DNA from: Pseudomonadota bacterium
GTDB taxonomy: Bacteria; Pseudomonadota; Gammaproteobacteria; Burkholderiales; JABEVD01
Assembly (NCBI GenBank): GCA_021811205.1
Contig: JAJZPK010000033.1
Span: 1 to 8,675 of the forward strand
Length of the DNA stretch: 8,675 nt
Direction of reading: 5' to 3'
Positions 5,941 to 8,675 of this stretch are shown one piece after another; within the stretch, counting starts at the first letter, position 1; every line of letters starts with the position of its first letter. Below the pieces are notes generated by a model. That model saw only the letters and a program-made list of their open reading frames with translations, did not search any database and was not told the DNA's origin. A program made the translations under genes and the position numbers.

Positions 5941-6639
5941 ATGCAGATTTCTTCGGCCAATAGCGGCCCCATTTGCGACGAACAGGACATTTTCGGAAAG
6001 CTGCCGCTGAGCGGCGCGCACATGCTCGAACTGGGCTGCGGAAAGGCAGAAAAAACCCGCATGCTCTCCGAAAAAGCGAAAACCATCCTGGCGCTCGAGG
6101 TCGACGAGATTCAGCTCGAAGCAAACAGGAAAATCAGCGATCTTTCCAATGTCGTCTTCGAGCGGGGCGGGGCCGAAGCGATTCCTGCTCCCGATGGGCA
6201 TTTCGACATCGTCGTGATGTTCAAGTCGCTCCACCATGTCCCGACGGAATTCATGGACAAGGCATTCCAGGAAATTCACAGGGTGCTGAAGCCAGGTGGA
6301 TACGCCTATATTTCGGAGCCCGTATATGCGGGGGATTTCAACGAGATATTGAGGCTCTTCCACGACGAGAAAACCGTCAGGCAAGCTGCCTTCGACGCCG
6401 TGAAACGCGCAGTCGCATCGAAGCAATTCGAGCTCGCCAGACAGGAATTCTTCAGGACACCCATGCATTTCGACGATTTCCATGATTTCGAAAACAAGAT
6501 CATCAAGGTGACGCATACGAACCATGTCCTTTCTCGCGAGCTTCTGGAGCAGGTCAGAGAGAAATTCGCAAGGCACATGACGGAAAAGGGTGTCGATTTC
6601 CTCATGCCCATAAGAGTCGATCTCCTGAGAAAGGCATGA
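5941..6639 (+). CDS. Class I SAM-dependent methyltransferase
   Basis: The product (232 residues from ATG 5941) is a soluble Rossmann-fold methyltransferase of the Methyltransf_11 type; the acceptor is unknown. Motif I is LELGCGKAEKT (29-39), the acidic residue after strand 2 lies in ALEVDE (51-56), motif II is FDIVVMFKSLHHVP (88-101), and motif III is VLKPGGYAYISEP (115-127). The C-terminal half, with EILRLFHDEK and MPIRVDLLRK, is helical and probably forms the acceptor site. ATG 5941 is preferred because GGAG (5932-5935) lies five bases upstream. An in-frame ATG at 5893 overlaps the preceding stop as TGATG and would add 16 residues by translational coupling; it lacks a clear ribosome site. 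It is followed after one base by tas, which supports one operon with the Fe-S protein. A quinone-like or small-molecule acceptor is possible but not shown. Confidence 0.88.
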   Translation: MQISSANSGPICDEQDIFGKLPLSGAHMLELGCGKAEKTRMLSEKAKTILALEVDEIQLEANRKISDLSNVVFERGGAEAIPAPDGHFDIVVMFKSLHHVPTEFMDKAFQEIHRVLKPGGYAYISEPVYAGDFNEILRLFHDEKTVRQAAFDAVKRAVASKQFELARQEFFRTPMHFDDFHDFENKIIKVTHTNHVLSRELLEQVREKFARHMTEKGVDFLMPIRVDLLRKA

Positions 6640-6640
6640 T

Positions 6641-7666
6641 ATGAAATACAATGCACTCGGAAACATGAAAGTTTCCGAACTCTGCCTCGGAACGATGACA
6701 TTCGGCGAGCAGAACAGCCTCCATGATGCGATGGAGCAACTCGACCATGCCGTCTCCTGCGGCATCAATTTCATAGACACGGCCGAAATGTATCCAGTCC
6801 CGGGCAGGACGGAAACGCAGGGAATGACCGAGGAATATGTCGGGCAGTGGCTGAAGCACCAGAAGCGGGAAAATCTGATCGTTGCGACCAAGGTTGCAGG
6901 ACCTGCAAGAGGATTTTCGTGGATTCGTGGCGGGCCGAAGTCGCTAGACAGGCAGAACATCGTCGAGGCGCTGGAAGGCAGCCTGAGAAGGCTCCAGACC
7001 GATTATGTCGACCTATACCAGATCCACTGGCCGGACAGGAACGTGCCCATTTTCGGGCAGAGCTTTTACGATTCGTCGCTTGAGCGCGTCACCATTCCGA
7101 TTCTGGAACAACTGGAAACCCTGGCGGACTTGGTCAAATCGGGAAAAATCCGCCATGTCGGACTCAGCAATGAAACACCGTGGGGATTGTGCGAATTCCT
7201 GAAGCTCTCTGAAATGCACGGCCTGCCAAGGCCCGTCTCCATCCAGAACGCTTTCAACCTCATCAACAGGACATTCGAATACGGACTTTCAGAAATCAGC
7301 CACAGGGAAAACATCGGACTGCTCGCCTACAGCCCGCTCGGATTCGGCATCCTGACCGGAAAATACCTGGAGGGCGGACAAGGAAGGCTCACCCTTTTCC
7401 CCCAATTCGGTCAGCGCTATCACAAGCTGAACGTGGACGATGCCGTTGCCGCCTATCGTGTTCTTGCAAACGAGATCGGGATCACGCCCGCCCAGCTTGC
7501 GCTCGCCTTCGCAAGGAGCAGAAGATTCGTGACTTCGACCATCGTGGGCGCAACATCCATGGCGCAACTGAAAGAGAATATTGACAGCATCCACGTCGCT
7601 CTGGATGATGAAATCCTGAAACGAATTGATTCCATCCATTTAAGATACCCGAACCCCGCGCCTTGA
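6641..7666 (+). CDS. tas: Tas-type NADP(H)-dependent aldo/keto reductase
   Basis: The 341-residue protein resembles E. coli Tas along its whole length: LGTMTFGEQNS near the N-terminus, then AEMYPVPGRTETQG, RLQTDYVDLYQIHWP, a KIRHVGLSNET segment, LLAYSPLGFGILTGKYL, and a C-terminal YPNPAP like the YTYPAP of Tas. It is a cytoplasmic (alpha/beta)8 barrel that reduces carbonyls with NADPH. The catalytic tetrad is complete: Asp46, Tyr51, Lys84 and His129. Tas was found as a suppressor of a tyrosine auxotrophy in E. coli, but its physiological substrate is unclear. ATG 6641 follows the methyltransferase stop by one base, and AAGG (6631-6634) gives a six-base spacing, so the pair is very likely translationally coupled. 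By hand count 14 of its 21 arginines are AGA or AGG. Family assignment is confident; orthology to tas is likely. Confidence 0.93.
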   Translation: MKYNALGNMKVSELCLGTMTFGEQNSLHDAMEQLDHAVSCGINFIDTAEMYPVPGRTETQGMTEEYVGQWLKHQKRENLIVATKVAGPARGFSWIRGGPKSLDRQNIVEALEGSLRRLQTDYVDLYQIHWPDRNVPIFGQSFYDSSLERVTIPILEQLETLADLVKSGKIRHVGLSNETPWGLCEFLKLSEMHGLPRPVSIQNAFNLINRTFEYGLSEISHRENIGLLAYSPLGFGILTGKYLEGGQGRLTLFPQFGQRYHKLNVDDAVAAYRVLANEIGITPAQLALAFARSRRFVTSTIVGATSMAQLKENIDSIHVALDDEILKRIDSIHLRYPNPAP

Positions 7667-7681
7667 GGTGACCAGGCATAT

Positions 7682-7694
7682 CTCGAAAAACGAG
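7682..7694 (+). other. Short hairpin between tas and the CorA-like gene
   Basis: CTCG (7682-7685) and CGAG (7691-7694) can pair around an AAAAA loop in the 48-base gap between the tas stop and the CorA-like start. It sits just upstream of the ribosome site AAGGAAGG at about 7702-7709. With only four pairs and no following T-run it is not a terminator; it may be chance. Confidence 0.2.
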
Positions 7695-7714
7695 GGGACA
7701 CGAAGGAAGGCAAA

Positions 7715-8675
7715 ATGTCTCTTGAAACAGCCAAGGAATTGCTCAACAAGCACAAGCTGGTCGAAAGCATGGTGCAGAATCAGTCGCAGCCCCGCAAGGA
7801 TGTCGTCGAAACCCTGGTGCACCGGCAGCATCTGGTGGCGCTCGAAGAGCTGATGGCGAAATTGTCAGCGAATGAAGTCGGCAACATTCTCGAAACATTG
7901 CCCATCGATGACGCGCTCCTCGTCTGGACGATCATCCCGGAAGACAGGGAAAACGACATTCTGTGGGAAGTCTCCGATACGCTGAGGGAAAAACTTGCAG
8001 GCAGCGTCGAACCCGACTTCAGGGAAAGCCAGATCAGTGCATTCACCCTGGTCGACGGAAAGCTCCACCAAACAGAAATACTGGCGAGAAAGAACCTGGA
8101 AGGCATCAAACCCATATGGATCGATCTGCTCAATGCCAGTGCAGCGCAACGCGCCTACGTTGGCGAGCATTTCAAGGTTTCCCTGCCCGACCCCGGAGAT
8201 GCAATCGACCTTGAAGTCAGCTCGCGTTTTCATGTCGAAGAAAACGATGAAATTCACCTTCGCGCCAACTTCCTGTTGAACAAGGAAGGCGAGTCGCGCA
8301 GCGTGCCCGTTGCCTTCGTTTTGCACGAAGGCATCCTGTTCTCCCAAAGGAACGAGGAACTGCCCGTGTTCAGGCTACAGCGCAGGCGCATGCGTACACG
8401 GATAGGCTATGTATCCGATTGTTTCGACCTGCTTCTGGACTTGTTCGGTGCCGATGTCGAATATTCGGCCGATTCCCTCGAAAACATTTACAAGATTCTC
8501 AACAAGGTCAGCAAACAGGTGTTGAACGAAGGCATGCCGGACAAGGAGGCGGCAAGCGTGCTTTCAAGCATTGGCGAAGAAGAGGATTTGAACGGCAGGA
8601 TACGCAGCGACATCCTGGATACACAGCGAGCGCTGATCTTCCTCATGCAGATCAGGGTGCTTTCCCTCAATCAGC
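7715..8675 (+). CDS. CorA-family Mg2+/divalent cation transporter with N-terminal MgtE_N-like region (3' end outside window)
   Basis: The visible 320 residues run off the right edge. Residues about 20-100 (HRQHLVALEELMAKL, then ILETLPIDDALLVWTII and repeated acidic helices) resemble the MgtE intracellular N domain, a Mg2+-sensing superhelix. From about 105 onward the sequence matches the cytoplasmic domain of CorA: an alternating beta region around FTLVDG and IKPIWIDLLNAS, a VSSRFHVEENDEIHLRANFLL region, then long helices towards the membrane including LNKVSKQVLN and LDTQRALIFLMQIR. The two membrane helices and the GMN selectivity motif lie beyond base 8675, so transport competence cannot be checked here. 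ATG 7715 has AAGGAAGG five bases upstream. The gene is 48 bases after tas and probably in the same operon. Fusions of MgtE_N to CorA occur in proteobacteria and are usually annotated CorA. The alternative, a CorA-related Zn2+ exporter (ZntB), fits less well because of the N-terminal region. Confidence 0.8.
   Translation, partial: MSLETAKELLNKHKLVESMVQNQSQPRKDVVETLVHRQHLVALEELMAKLSANEVGNILETLPIDDALLVWTIIPEDRENDILWEVSDTLREKLAGSVEPDFRESQISAFTLVDGKLHQTEILARKNLEGIKPIWIDLLNASAAQRAYVGEHFKVSLPDPGDAIDLEVSSRFHVEENDEIHLRANFLLNKEGESRSVPVAFVLHEGILFSQRNEELPVFRLQRRRMRTRIGYVSDCFDLLLDLFGADVEYSADSLENIYKILNKVSKQVLNEGMPDKEAASVLSSIGEEEDLNGRIRSDILDTQRALIFLMQIRVLSLNQ

Noticed and set aside
5926..6960. A 344-codon minus-strand open frame
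   Set aside because: It lies opposite the methyltransferase and the start of tas, both of which have complete family motifs; it is a shadow frame with no recognisable domain.

Overview
The window looks like a proteobacterial chromosome segment, most plausibly beta- or gammaproteobacterial. GC is in the mid-50s percent by eye, genes are tightly packed with Shine-Dalgarno sites, and the Tas, CorA, CcoG-like, SulP and Nudix families are all at home in that group. Genus cannot be read from the sequence. I saw no insertion sequence, prophage, CRISPR array, tRNA or rRNA.

Left block (1-2794). A large minus-strand gene, cut at its 3' end by the window edge, encodes a SulP anion transporter carrying a STAS domain and then a cyclic-nucleotide-binding domain. 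It diverges from a small plus-strand gene (2348-2794) for a secreted periplasmic protein of unknown function. The 129 bp between them hold plausible back-to-back sigma70-type promoters.

Middle block (2856-4481). An orphan, short flagellin-family gene on the plus strand faces a small coiled-coil, Gln/Ser-rich gene on the minus strand, with only 4 bp between their stop codons. The flagellin-like protein has recognisable N- and C-terminal flagellin domains but a shortened N-terminal helix, no large variable domain, almost no charged residues and no flagellar genes beside it. A minus-strand Nudix hydrolase follows.

Right block (4724-8675). Four co-directional, closely packed genes look like one operon: a CcoG/RdxA-like membrane 4Fe-4S protein with an unusual cysteine-rich C-terminal tail, a class I SAM-dependent methyltransferase, a Tas-type aldo/keto reductase, and a CorA-family magnesium transporter with an MgtE_N-like N-terminal extension (cut by the right edge). 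The first three are nearly overlapping. A redox-linked membrane function is possible, but the substrate cannot be read from the sequence.

The two best candidates for undescribed biology are the flagellin-like/coiled-coil convergent pair, which may be a non-flagellar or minimal extracellular filament, and the Fe-S membrane protein with a Cys-rich tail coupled to a methyltransferase.
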